From positions 1-19,826 of the forward strand of contig CAKSDE010000028.1 in the NCBI GenBank assembly GCA_934444735.1: a stretch of DNA of 19,826 bases. The letters run 5' to 3'. Below are positions 6,774 to 14,049 of the stretch, one piece after another (within the stretch, counting starts at the first letter, position 1; each line of letters starts with the position of its first letter). The position numbers were made by a program, and so were the translations under genes. Origin of the DNA: an uncultured Clostridia bacterium (GTDB lineage: Bacteria; Bacillota; Clostridia; UBA1381). The notes below the pieces were generated by a model. It saw only the letters and a program-made list of their open reading frames with translations. It was not told the origin of the DNA and did not search any database.

Positions 6774-6802
6774 GACTAAAAACATATTTTTCGTTTTTAG
6801 TC
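6774..6802. promoter_or_regulatory. Inverted repeat abutting the -35 box (putative operator)
   Basis: GACTAAAAA (6774-6782) and TTTTTAGTC (6794-6802) are a perfect 9-bp inverted repeat around 11 nt. It touches the -35 box of the ATPase operon without a gap. The repeat is AT-rich, so a terminator is unlikely. The position suits an operator or an activator site. No dedicated regulator gene lies in the cassette. Confidence 0.55.
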
Positions 6803-6930
6803 TACTAATATATTTTATGCGAGTGTATGAAAATTTATTCTAAAGCCTTCTGTTTTTCAGTTTTAAAGATTAAATATCATCATACAAGACACAATGGTTT
6901 TTTATCATATGCGGTACTTTGTTTTCTCGA

Positions 6931-7668
6931 TTATTCGCCGTAAATCCCGGCACGGTCATTGATTACAAGCATGCGGAGCATATTGTCATCAAGCATAAGC
7001 TTGCCATCGTTATCACCCTTAAGGTAACCCTTTCGCATAAGCTTGGTAACGGTAGGCTTTGCCCAGTCGGGCATATTATCGTCCACCCATGCGTAAATCA
7101 TTTTGTTTTTAAGCTTGTCTACATCGGTTCGGATATTTTCGATCTCATTTTTTAGTTCATCATACTGTGCCATAGTTAAATCCTCCTCGTTTTCGGTTAA
7201 TTTGTTTTTGAATGTGTTCCATAATGCCCAGCCGTTTTTACTCATACTTGCCGGGCAGTTTTTACGACTGGCGTCATAGTGACGGACTACATGATTTATT
7301 TCAATATTAAGTTCTTGCATAAGATATTTTGTAAGTTCCACTGCTTTGCAAAATGCAGTGTCATAATTTCCGTCACTGTTTACGCAGATTTCAATTCCAA
7401 GCGAGTTACGGTTTGTAATCCCATATTTGCCCTTGCCGTCGCCGCAATGCCAAGTATAGAATTTATTGTAATCGTTTACTTGCAGAATCTGCGTATCATC
7501 AACAAAGAAATCTGCCGATGCATTTCTGTTGCCGCCGTTAAAATAATTAAAATGTGCATTTGCATTGGCACCTTTCCCGGCATTGCCGGTATCGTGAATT
7601 ACAATATATACCGGCTTTTGTGTTCTTGATGTTCTGTTATATGCGATTTGTTTTTTATTTATCTTCAT
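6931..7668 (-). CDS. Phage endolysin, N-acetylmuramoyl-L-alanine amidase
   Basis: A 245-aa Amidase_2 (T7-lysozyme type) endolysin cutting the amide between MurNAc and L-Ala in peptidoglycan. The zinc ligands fit His25 (VIHDTGN), His130 (VVRHYD) and Cys138 (RKNCPAS), with Lys136 at the usual catalytic spot. The catalytic domain spans about 5-155. A charged coiled-coil linker covers about 162-192. The C-terminal MPDWAKPTVTKLMRKGYLKG segment, ending RMLVINDRAGIY, looks like the SLH-like tail typical of Clostridia phage endolysins. The start at 7668 has AAGGAGG 9 nt upstream and lies in the holin's last codons (14-bp overlap). It follows the holin as in lysis cassettes. No signal peptide is seen, so release depends on the holin. 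Confidence 0.93.
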   Translation of the reverse strand: MKINKKQIAYNRTSRTQKPVYIVIHDTGNAGKGANANAHFNYFNGGNRNASADFFVDDTQILQVNDYNKFYTWHCGDGKGKYGITNRNSLGIEICVNSDGNYDTAFCKAVELTKYLMQELNIEINHVVRHYDASRKNCPASMSKNGWALWNTFKNKLTENEEDLTMAQYDELKNEIENIRTDVDKLKNKMIYAWVDDNMPDWAKPTVTKLMRKGYLKGDNDGKLMLDDNMLRMLVINDRAGIYGE

Positions 7669-8059
7669 CGGTTGAATCCTCCTTTTTGAGTTTTGCAAGT
7701 GCATTCTTTATCGGTTCCGGCAGTGGCAGTCCCATAGCTCCCCAATTTTCGAGAATTGAAAATCCTTCGTTTGCTATATAGTAGGATACCGTGACGGTAC
7801 GAAGTGCCATTGAATCAATATGTATAAGTTGATCAAGCTGCGCCGCCACGGCGACAATCAGCAGTATGCCAATTTTTTTGACACCGCCCACATAAAATTT
7901 ACTTGAATCAAACTTTTTCAACGCCCACGCTTTAACAAATCCGCTGATGAAGTCAATCACCATAAAAATAAGCAGAATGTTCAGCATAGAATCTATGCCT
8001 CCGAAAATATATGCAAGTGCCGTGCATACCGATGTATAAAATAATTTTAGTTTTTCCAT
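7655..8059 (-). CDS. Phage holin (TcdE / phage_holin_4 type)
   Basis: A 134-aa membrane protein of the toxin-secretion/phage-lysis holin family. Hydrophobic segments appear at about 8-24, 26-45 (NILLIFMVIDFISGFVKAW) and 62-78 (KKIGILLIVAVAAQ), with a later amphipathic stretch (about 86-104) and a charged tail (AKLKKEDSTDEDK). The DFISGF...KKFDSSKF signature is characteristic. It forms membrane lesions at the end of infection to release the amidase, whose start codon overlaps its end. A structured AT-rich spacer (8095-8203) lies upstream. Confidence 0.92.
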   Translation of the reverse strand: MEKLKLFYTSVCTALAYIFGGIDSMLNILLIFMVIDFISGFVKAWALKKFDSSKFYVGGVKKIGILLIVAVAAQLDQLIHIDSMALRTVTVSYYIANEGFSILENWGAMGLPLPEPIKNALAKLKKEDSTDEDK

Positions 8060-8094
8060 AAAATCCTCCTTTTCCCGCCATTAGCGACATTAGC

Positions 8095-8203
8095 ATAACA
8101 CAAAGAAGAAGCAAGCAAATCGCTCAAAATTAATCCGCCGATGTATGTTTATACTTCAAGGTTTAATTTTGAGATGAGATGCGCCGCTTATTGTTTGTGT
8201 TAT
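8095..8203. repeat. Nested inverted repeats between fibre gene and holin
   Basis: There are three nested complementary pairs. The outer is ATAACACAAA (8095-8104) with TTTGTGTTAT (8194-8203). The middle is CTCAAAATTAA (8123-8133) with TTAATTTTGAG (8163-8173). The inner is GTAT (8143-8146) with ATAC (8151-8154). The outer arm reaches the stop codon of the fibre gene. The whole can fold as one long interrupted hairpin in the RNA, or as a cruciform in DNA. No T-tract follows, so a simple terminator is unlikely; an attenuator or processing element before the lysis genes is possible. Confidence 0.65.
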
Positions 8204-9056
8204 TAGACCTCCTTGAAAATTTGCAGTGTACTTTCGCTTGTGTCTGCTCCGTAATAATGTGTTACGGATATATAAAAAACAGAGCCTGCGGTAAGCGCAA
8301 AACTCTGTGAATAAAAATATGAATCGGTCATTGGTTTGAAACCACTGTCATAAAGCCGTATTTCATGGTCGCCGCTTTTGCGGTTTACTTTGATTGTATA
8401 ATTGCCATCGGTGGTTGGTGTAAATTTATATAACTTCATTGTTTCCGAATCCGTCTTTATTTCAGCTGACAACAGCATAGGCACTTGTTTGAGTGTTCCG
8501 TCAACATTCGCATAAACCGCTGTTGCCTTTTTCAGCGTACCGTCTATATTTACAAAAACTTCGGACGGTCGTTTTTCGATACCGTAATTATTTGGAAACA
8601 CACCATAGAAGTATTTATCGTTATCAAGTTCCGACAAGGTTATGTTCTCGTTAATCGTCAGCTTTGTGATTCCGTACCAGGTCGACCATGTTCGGCTCGA
8701 ACTCGGGTTTGAGGACGGAACGCACGCAATCTGCGTTATGTTGTAGTTTGAAATATCAGTATCAATCGTATATTTGCCGTCGTCCGGCAGAGTGAACGAG
8801 CTACCTCATACCAACCGTAGCTTTGACGGTAAATATAGAAATCCCATGACCGTCCGAGAACCGTACCCGAACCCGTGTTCTCAATCTCAATATCCATTGT
8901 GATATGCAAGCATCCGGGCACGGCTGTGTTAAACAAAAGCGGATAGGTATAACAGCGGTTAAGCGTGGTTCTTGATTCCGACCACTGATACTGAAATCTG
9001 CCTTTTTCGCCGTAACCGATATACGGGTAATCATACTTAAAATTAATATTTGCCAT
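8203..9056 (-). pseudogene. Phage tail-fibre/receptor-binding protein, frameshifted
   Basis: The frame begins at the ATG at 9056 (GAGGTG 4 nt upstream), runs through GRSWDFYIYRQSYGWYEVAR and then goes out of frame. Shifting by -1 near 8796 gives FTLPDDGKYTIDTDISNYN, which runs without a stop into the second open frame ending at 8203. One lost A in GAAC (8795-8796; GAAAC expected) would explain it. The joined product is about 284 aa. The N-terminal half is a beta-rich fibre head, then come two copies of a (V/A)(N/Y)xNVDGTLK(K/Q) repeat (...VNIDGTLKKATAVYANVDGT...), then a PPC-like beta domain (about the last 90 aa: YKFTPTTDGNYTI ... LTAGSVFYISV). It is either a true inactivating indel in a decaying prophage or a sequencing error. 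Confidence 0.85.
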
Positions 9057-9064
9057 ATCGCACC

Positions 9065-9685
9065 TCAGAAAGTCTTGATTACAATATCACCGTAGCTTGT
9101 GGACGGAGGAGTAGAACCGCTCGTCCACAGTACGATGTTTCGCACCTGTTTGGTTGTATAAGCCGTATTGGACTGCGCCGTAAGTTTTGCGGACATTGCG
9201 GTATCGGAATTTTTCTTTACAAAATTGGTGTCAACATAATTTTTATTCGCTATTTCATAGTCTGTGCTTGGGTTTTTCACTTTTGCTCTGCCATTTGAAT
9301 CACGCATCATAAGTCTGCTTGAAGTGTATTCCGATGTTGCATTATCAAGCTTTTGCTTGTCGGAATAGCTCATAAATCCGTTTGCATTCACGCTCGCATT
9401 CTGATGTGTACCGCTCAAAATATGCTTACTGCACTCCGCAAGCGTGACAGGCGGATTTGCCTGCCACGAGTTTTGCCCGGTTATGGCTTTTATCCTGTTT
9501 GCAAGCCAGCCGAGAACAGCCGACAGCTTGCCTTTTGCGGCGGAGCTGTCTGGCGCTGTCTGTGCATAAACATTCGGTGTGAGCAGTTCATCAATAGTAT
9601 CAAAGTTTTCATTTATGACCGCAATGTCGGCATTATCCGAATACAATGGTTTTTTTAATTTATGGTTTGTTGTTTCTTTCGGCAT
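9065..9685 (-). CDS. Phage tail-fibre protein
   Basis: A 206-aa fibre protein in the baseplate-to-lysis interval. The N-terminus (NHKLKKPLYSDNADIAVINENFDTIDELL) is the attachment-type segment common to Firmicute phage fibres. The middle (HQNASVNANGFMSYSDKQKLD) is the 'G-F-M-S-x-x-D-K-x-K-L-D' motif that precedes coiled regions of fibres, and IANKNYVDTNFVKK is another recurrent fibre motif. It starts at 9685 with AAGGGGTG just upstream, inside the last codons of the preceding gene. It probably mediates host surface binding. Its short length suggests a modular fibre completed by the next gene. Confidence 0.85.
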   Translation of the reverse strand: MPKETTNHKLKKPLYSDNADIAVINENFDTIDELLTPNVYAQTAPDSSAAKGKLSAVLGWLANRIKAITGQNSWQANPPVTLAECSKHILSGTHQNASVNANGFMSYSDKQKLDNATSEYTSSRLMMRDSNGRAKVKNPSTDYEIANKNYVDTNFVKKNSDTAMSAKLTAQSNTAYTTKQVRNIVLWTSGSTPPSTSYGDIVIKTF

Positions 9686-9689
9686 ATTA

Positions 9690-11642
9690 TCACCCCTTGA
9701 ACCAGATTAAGACTTTATCATCGGATATACGCTTTAGAACAGTGTATCCGTTTTCAATTGACTTTACCGCCTTGCCGTTCGCTCCGCATCGGCAGATATC
9801 ACCGCTTTGAAGTGTTCCGTCATCGTACACGATCAGCTTGCCAAGAACACCCACCGCCGACCATTCCGGCCTGTCTTTTCTCGGAATATATTCTTGCTCC
9901 GGATTCCAGTCGGGATTTAATATCGGTTGTGTTTCGATATGTTCTTCGGTTACGGTATTGCCGTCCTCATCGATTTCAGCCGGAACGGGCACATCGTGAT
10001 ATTGTATTCTTCCGAAATCATCGGTCACATATTTTCCTTGCCAGTGCATTTCACCGCTGTCACCGATGATTGCCGGGGTTGCCGACACAATACCAAGAGG
10101 AATATCAAAATCCTCACACAATACAATTTTTCCGTCTTTCAGCTTTACAAAATATCCGGCTCTGTCCTCATTATTTGGGTTACCGTCCGCCCACTCGAAA
10201 TACTCCGCATAGTCGGCACAGGGTGAGGTGTATTCCTTATCCGCATGAACACTGCCGTCAGACAACACCTTAAACGCAAGTCCCGGTGTTTTGATTGCAG
10301 CGCCGTTTGCAAGTGCAATGGAACAGGCGTCTGTGTTTATACCGTATTTTCCAAAGGTGACTGCATTGTCGGCGGCTGAAATGACATGATAACCGTCAGC
10401 AAGCGAATACTTGCCCGTTGCCATGCCGTAGCATCCTCCCGCAACAGACGAGGTCGCATACGATGAATTACCGTTTTGCACAAATATGATGCCGTCCGGA
10501 AAAAGCTGATGAATGTACGAACCGGCGCCTCCGGCATACGTATCATCGGGCATATATATCGTATTTCCGCTTATTGATTTAACCTTCACCTGCGAAAATA
10601 TGATAGTGTTAATGCAGTTAAAGCATCTTAAAACTATCGTATCGCCGCTTTTTATTCCGGCAAGACTGTATTTCGGATCTATGGTGAGCGTTTTGTCTTT
10701 CCAGTTTAGATTGGTGCATTTTAAGGCACGTGCATAGACTCTTGAATAGTTACCGGCAGAAAACGAATGCGGCGCATATGCATAGCTTGAATTCAAAGCC
10801 GCGGTTTTTTCTCCGTATGCACAGGAGGAGCCTGCCGAAAACGAATACTCTCCTTCGGCGGTTGAAGAACACAGCGCCGCAGCGTTTCTTCCTTTTGCAT
10901 TTGCCGAGTTTGCCGCAAATGAATATGCACCGCCCGCACTTCCCGAACAGCCCGAAAAGCTTGACGCTCCGCCAGATGTTCCGCCGAAGGATATGCTCGA
11001 CTCGCCCGCAATCAGCTTGTATGCGTCAACCAGCGGAATAAAGGTGTTTATATATTGATAATCCTTTACCGTGTGCGTTTCATCGGGCGGCTCTGTCGAT
11101 ATTCCTATATCGGTTGTAATTCTTATATATTTTTCATCGGTATTCACCTCTAAAATCTCCACTATCTTTTTGGGGGATTCTATGGTCAGCCAGTCATTCC
11201 AGCCGGAGTCGACCCAGGTTAAACCCAGGCTGAACACAAGCTTATCTCCGACCTTAAGCGTGGTATCGGTTTGTTCGTCCGAATAAATATAGTACGGAAT
11301 TATCCCTGTCTCGGTATCGAAATTTTCATAACCGATATTTACCGAACCGTATTTGTATTTTTTGCTTGCAATCATGGTGATGTTATCTCCGACAACGATA
11401 TTGTCCGAGCCGATGATGAAGTTGTTATTGCCGCAGACAATATTGTTTTCGCCCAATATGATGTTGTTTTCACCGTCAACATACCATTGCTCTCCGAAAG
11501 CGCTGCCGCCGCCTTGTGTGCCGTTCTGATAAATTTCGTTTAATGCGTCTACTAAGTTTTTAGCCGAGGTTTTGAGCTTTTCCACATCTCCCACATCGGC
11601 AAATGTGGCAAGACCTATGTCGTTCGGATGTATTTCTGCCAT
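9690..11642 (-). CDS. Tail fibre with YadA-like repeats and Peptidase_G2 chaperone domain
   Basis: A 650-aa fibre protein. Near 60-95 there is a hexapeptide-like ladder (ILGENNIVCGNNNFIIGSDN) typical of beta-helices. Residues about 215-305 and 395-440 contain Ala/Ser/Gly YadA-head-like repeats (AYSFAANSANAKGRNAAAL, EYSFSAGSSCAYGEKTAAL), which normally trimerise. The C-terminal about 170 residues (from DYAEYFEW, through IPLGIVSATPAIIGDSG and YIPRKDRPEWSAVGVLGKL) match the Peptidase_G2 intramolecular autoprocessing domain of phage appendages, which helps trimer folding and is then cut off. The start shares a base with the upstream stop (TAATG) and has AAGGAGG. It is likely the main receptor-binding fibre, and it appears intact. 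Confidence 0.9.
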   Translation of the reverse strand: MAEIHPNDIGLATFADVGDVEKLKTSAKNLVDALNEIYQNGTQGGGSAFGEQWYVDGENNIILGENNIVCGNNNFIIGSDNIVVGDNITMIASKKYKYGSVNIGYENFDTETGIIPYYIYSDEQTDTTLKVGDKLVFSLGLTWVDSGWNDWLTIESPKKIVEILEVNTDEKYIRITTDIGISTEPPDETHTVKDYQYINTFIPLVDAYKLIAGESSISFGGTSGGASSFSGCSGSAGGAYSFAANSANAKGRNAAALCSSTAEGEYSFSAGSSCAYGEKTAALNSSYAYAPHSFSAGNYSRVYARALKCTNLNWKDKTLTIDPKYSLAGIKSGDTIVLRCFNCINTIIFSQVKVKSISGNTIYMPDDTYAGGAGSYIHQLFPDGIIFVQNGNSSYATSSVAGGCYGMATGKYSLADGYHVISAADNAVTFGKYGINTDACSIALANGAAIKTPGLAFKVLSDGSVHADKEYTSPCADYAEYFEWADGNPNNEDRAGYFVKLKDGKIVLCEDFDIPLGIVSATPAIIGDSGEMHWQGKYVTDDFGRIQYHDVPVPAEIDEDGNTVTEEHIETQPILNPDWNPEQEYIPRKDRPEWSAVGVLGKLIVYDDGTLQSGDICRCGANGKAVKSIENGYTVLKRISDDKVLIWFKG

Positions 11643-12283
11643 TATGTATTCCTCCTTGCATATGCTTTATTGTTACTCCATATAACCTTTGCATTTCCGT
11701 TTCCGTCCGGACAATAAAAAATGCCGCCATCCGATATGTTAAGATTAGACTTAACCTCGAATGTCAGCATCCATTCCCATGAGTAGTTTTTTGCTGCCGT
11801 CCATATTTGTATTTCATCAAATATGTCTTGCCAAAGCCGATAGGTAAAGATATATTCCACTGCCAAATGAGCAGGCTTTATCTCCTCAATCATCGACTTT
11901 ATATCTCCCAGATTGTACGGCACACCCGTTTTTGACGTGAATTTTACCGCAAAGCAGTATTTTGACGGATATTCTATAATTTCAATATCACCGTTAATAA
12001 AGGATTTTGCAACATTCTTCATCATGGTTTTGGTTACCGTTCCCGTGCCGCGGAGTTTTGATAAAACCCGTCCCCGCCGAGTATTTATACTTGCCGAAGT
12101 GTCGGGAACAAGTCCCACATCCTCCTCATGATGTTTTATGTCCCTGTCAGACAAGATTACAAAGAACTGATTTTCGGTAAGTGTAGTTTCTGCGTTCAAC
12201 CTATTAAATTCATTTTCGATAGAGCGAACAAGGTTATTCATTACCTTTGACTTCCGGTAATATCCCGGCATTTTCTCAATCAA
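11642..12283 (-). CDS. Baseplate protein, DUF2313 / Mu gp48 family (YmfQ/XkdU-like)
   Basis: About 213 aa. The opening IEKMPGYYRKSKVMNNLV is the family's LP-x-YY motif. The middle RRGRVLSKLRGTGTVTKTMM is the conserved RR..hL.KLRG.GT.T block. The C-terminal half is a compact alpha/beta domain. It is a tail wedge/tail-tip component located directly after baseplate J, as in PBSX. The start is uncertain: TTG at 12283 is preceded by GGGGTGG and overlaps the baseplate J stop, while ATG at 12271 lies 4 nt after that stop without a clear ribosome site. I prefer TTG because the residues before MPGYY belong to the family motif. Confidence 0.88.
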   Translation of the reverse strand: MIEKMPGYYRKSKVMNNLVRSIENEFNRLNAETTLTENQFFVILSDRDIKHHEEDVGLVPDTSASINTRRGRVLSKLRGTGTVTKTMMKNVAKSFINGDIEIIEYPSKYCFAVKFTSKTGVPYNLGDIKSMIEEIKPAHLAVEYIFTYRLWQDIFDEIQIWTAAKNYSWEWMLTFEVKSNLNISDGGIFYCPDGNGNAKVIWSNNKAYARRNT

Positions 12284-13310
12284 CCGTAACCACCCCCAAA
12301 ACAGGCACTTGCGTTTCCGAAGCAGAAATATTCTGTGTATCATTATTTAATTTCAGATTGCTGTAATCGGCAATCTCATCACAGGCAAGAATACAACCGC
12401 CGATTTGCGCATACGAGATATATCCGACAGAAAACGCATTCTTTTGCAGATATTTTGTTATACTCCCGGTGATTTTCTCTTTTGCCAACTCAATGCTTGC
12501 GCCGTTTGCAAGGGTAAGCTTTGCCGAAACATTGATTGTCAGCGGTGCGGCACTTTCAACCGTAACCTCCGCTCCGATTGGACGATTTTCTTCAATGTGG
12601 TTTGCCATTTCTGAAATTAATTCCTCACTTGCCACACCTTTTTCGGAGTTTATGATGATAACCTTAACGGTTCCATTACCGTTCCAAAGAGGCAGACATT
12701 TAGCGTCCCCGACACCGCTGATTTCCTTTGCCCACTGCTCATAGTGATATTTACTGCCGCTTGTTGCCGGGAGCGACACCTTTTCAAAATACCGGTCACG
12801 CAGTTCATCATCGGTTTCTTCATTGAAACCGCCCGTTGCGGACTCCTTGTTCGTAACCGAAACAATTCCCGAAAGCGTAACGGGAAAACGGTTTATTGCG
12901 CCTTGCGGAATGTTTCCGACAGTGCCGACCGTATCACAAATTACCGTAACATCAGCCGTTCCGCTTTCTCCGATTTCAACATTCTCGATAGCAGAGAAGA
13001 TAAGGCTGTCCGATGCAACCTTATCTCCAACGGAAATAACACTGCCGGGAGCGCCTGTTATTGTCACCTTTACTTGTGATGCGACACCGGACTTCCTGGT
13101 TATCCCTTGCTCGGCGGCCTTGCAGTCAAGATATTCGCCTGTTGCCGTCAATGCAAAGCCGTTTTTTAAGATTTCCTCAAGCCGTGTGTATGCCGTTTCA
13201 AATTCCTCTGATGTCGGCTTTGTCACGTCATAAAAAAATGAGCCGACATCTTTGTCGAACTCATCGGATATATCAGACAGTAACCGTGACAGTATTTCGT
13301 CCTTCGTCAT
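12276..13310 (-). CDS. Baseplate J protein (XkdT-like)
   Basis: A 344-aa baseplate J-family wedge protein of contractile-tailed phages and tailocins. Family landmarks are visible. The start resembles ILSRLLSDISDEFDKDVGSFFYD. The 'L-D-x-x-A-x-x-x-G-I-x-R' motif is at LDCKAAEQGITRKSG. Next comes a beta domain with PGSVISVGDKVAS, then GGFNEETDDELRDRYFE, then a C-terminal KVIIINS...PIGAEVTVESA region. It overlaps the end of the DUF2634 gene by 38 bp and has GGAGGTGG upstream. The domain is full length and undamaged. Confidence 0.95.
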   Translation of the reverse strand: MTKDEILSRLLSDISDEFDKDVGSFFYDVTKPTSEEFETAYTRLEEILKNGFALTATGEYLDCKAAEQGITRKSGVASQVKVTITGAPGSVISVGDKVASDSLIFSAIENVEIGESGTADVTVICDTVGTVGNIPQGAINRFPVTLSGIVSVTNKESATGGFNEETDDELRDRYFEKVSLPATSGSKYHYEQWAKEISGVGDAKCLPLWNGNGTVKVIIINSEKGVASEELISEMANHIEENRPIGAEVTVESAAPLTINVSAKLTLANGASIELAKEKITGSITKYLQKNAFSVGYISYAQIGGCILACDEIADYSNLKLNNDTQNISASETQVPVLGVVTVD

Positions 13311-13701
13311 TTAACACCACCTCCAGCGTGACCGTAATTGCGTTTTTGTTGCGGGATATTTTGAAATTCGTGACTGAAGTAATCCGTGGATTTTGCTTTA
13401 ATGCGTCCTCAATCTCACGCTTTAGTTCAGCCTCGATAAACTCAGCCGTATAGCTGTTGCCAATGATTAAATCCTCCAAATGACAGCCGTACTCGGTATT
13501 ATCGTAGATAGGATATCTTCCTTTCTCGGTTCGGAGTATTTTCTCTATCCACACTTTTATTGCGCTAATTCCGTCACACTCAATCAGCTTTCCGTCACGC
13601 ACAATAAAATCGCCTGTGGTAAAATCAAATAAATATGATTTTGTTCCGCTTGATGATTTTGTTTCACCATCAAGCGTTATATCAGTTGAATGCGGAAACA
13701 T
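13273..13701 (-). CDS. Baseplate protein, DUF2634 (XkdS-like)
   Basis: A 142-aa protein of the DUF2634/gp25-like baseplate family. The pattern YLFDFTTGDFIVRDGKLIECDGISAIKVWIEKILRTE..RYPIYD...YGCHLEDLI, followed by a helix and a beta segment ending in TVTLEVVL, is typical. The true start is the ATG at 13701 in a TGATG overlap with the upstream gene; a longer open frame to 13818 is overlap only. It probably forms part of the inner baseplate ring next to baseplate J. Confidence 0.9.
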   Translation of the reverse strand: MFPHSTDITLDGETKSSSGTKSYLFDFTTGDFIVRDGKLIECDGISAIKVWIEKILRTEKGRYPIYDNTEYGCHLEDLIIGNSYTAEFIEAELKREIEDALKQNPRITSVTNFKISRNKNAITVTLEVVLNDEGRNTVTVTV

Positions 13702-13967
13702 CAGATAACCACTCCAATCACAATAAATTTCTGACCGTTTGCATAAGGGAGCAAAACCACGGTCTTGCCAAGGTTTATATAGTCGCCGTCCGCATTTTTC
13801 TCTTTTAAGTTTATGCAAAGTGTAATGTGGCTGTCGGTCAGAATAACCTTGTCGCTTATGCGTATTTTTGTGTTCGGCAGTTCAATGACCGTTCCGAACA
13901 TCGGCGTGTAACCGTCCATATTTTCACGCTCTTTGAGTAATTTTGCAAGTTCTGTTATACCATTCAT
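13701..13967 (-). CDS. Baseplate/tail protein, DUF2577-like (XkdR-like)
   Basis: An 88-aa protein holding the position of XkdR in PBSX-type modules (directly before DUF2634). The end KTVVLLPYANGQKFIVIGVV matches the DUF2577 'GDKVLLLR..GGQKYIVLDKVV' terminus, and the beginning GITELAKLLKERE and VIELPNTKIRISDKVIL fits its N-terminal half. It is shorter than usual because the middle His-rich loop is absent. TAGGAGGTGG lies 4 nt before the ATG. It is the first phage gene here: only 24 bp upstream is the terminator of an unrelated operon, and no promoter is evident between. Confidence 0.75.
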   Translation of the reverse strand: MNGITELAKLLKERENMDGYTPMFGTVIELPNTKIRISDKVILTDSHITLCINLKEKNADGDYINLGKTVVLLPYANGQKFIVIGVVI

Positions 13968-13991
13968 GCTGCCACCTCCTAAAAATGGGCA

Positions 13992-14020
13992 TAGAAAAAG
14001 CGACTACCGAAGTAATCGCC
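13992..14020 (-). terminator. Intrinsic terminator of the wHTH-RhuM-GNAT operon
   Basis: The minus-strand stem GCGATTAC/GTAGTCGC (14019-14012 with 14007-14000, one T-G pair) has a stable TTCG tetraloop and is followed by TTTTTCT. It lies about 30 bp past the GNAT stop and directly in front of the first baseplate gene. Confidence 0.9.
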
Positions 14021-14049
14021 TTGATTTGTTTTATAAATCGAAATATGTT

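Noticed and set aside
8795..8812. Programmed -1 frameshift producing the full fibre protein
   Set aside because: No X-XXY-YYZ slippery heptamer or downstream stem was found; an indel is simpler.
8801..9034. 77-codon minus-strand frame inside the fibre gene
   Set aside because: Out of frame with both halves of the fibre gene; the repaired fibre reading explains the region better.
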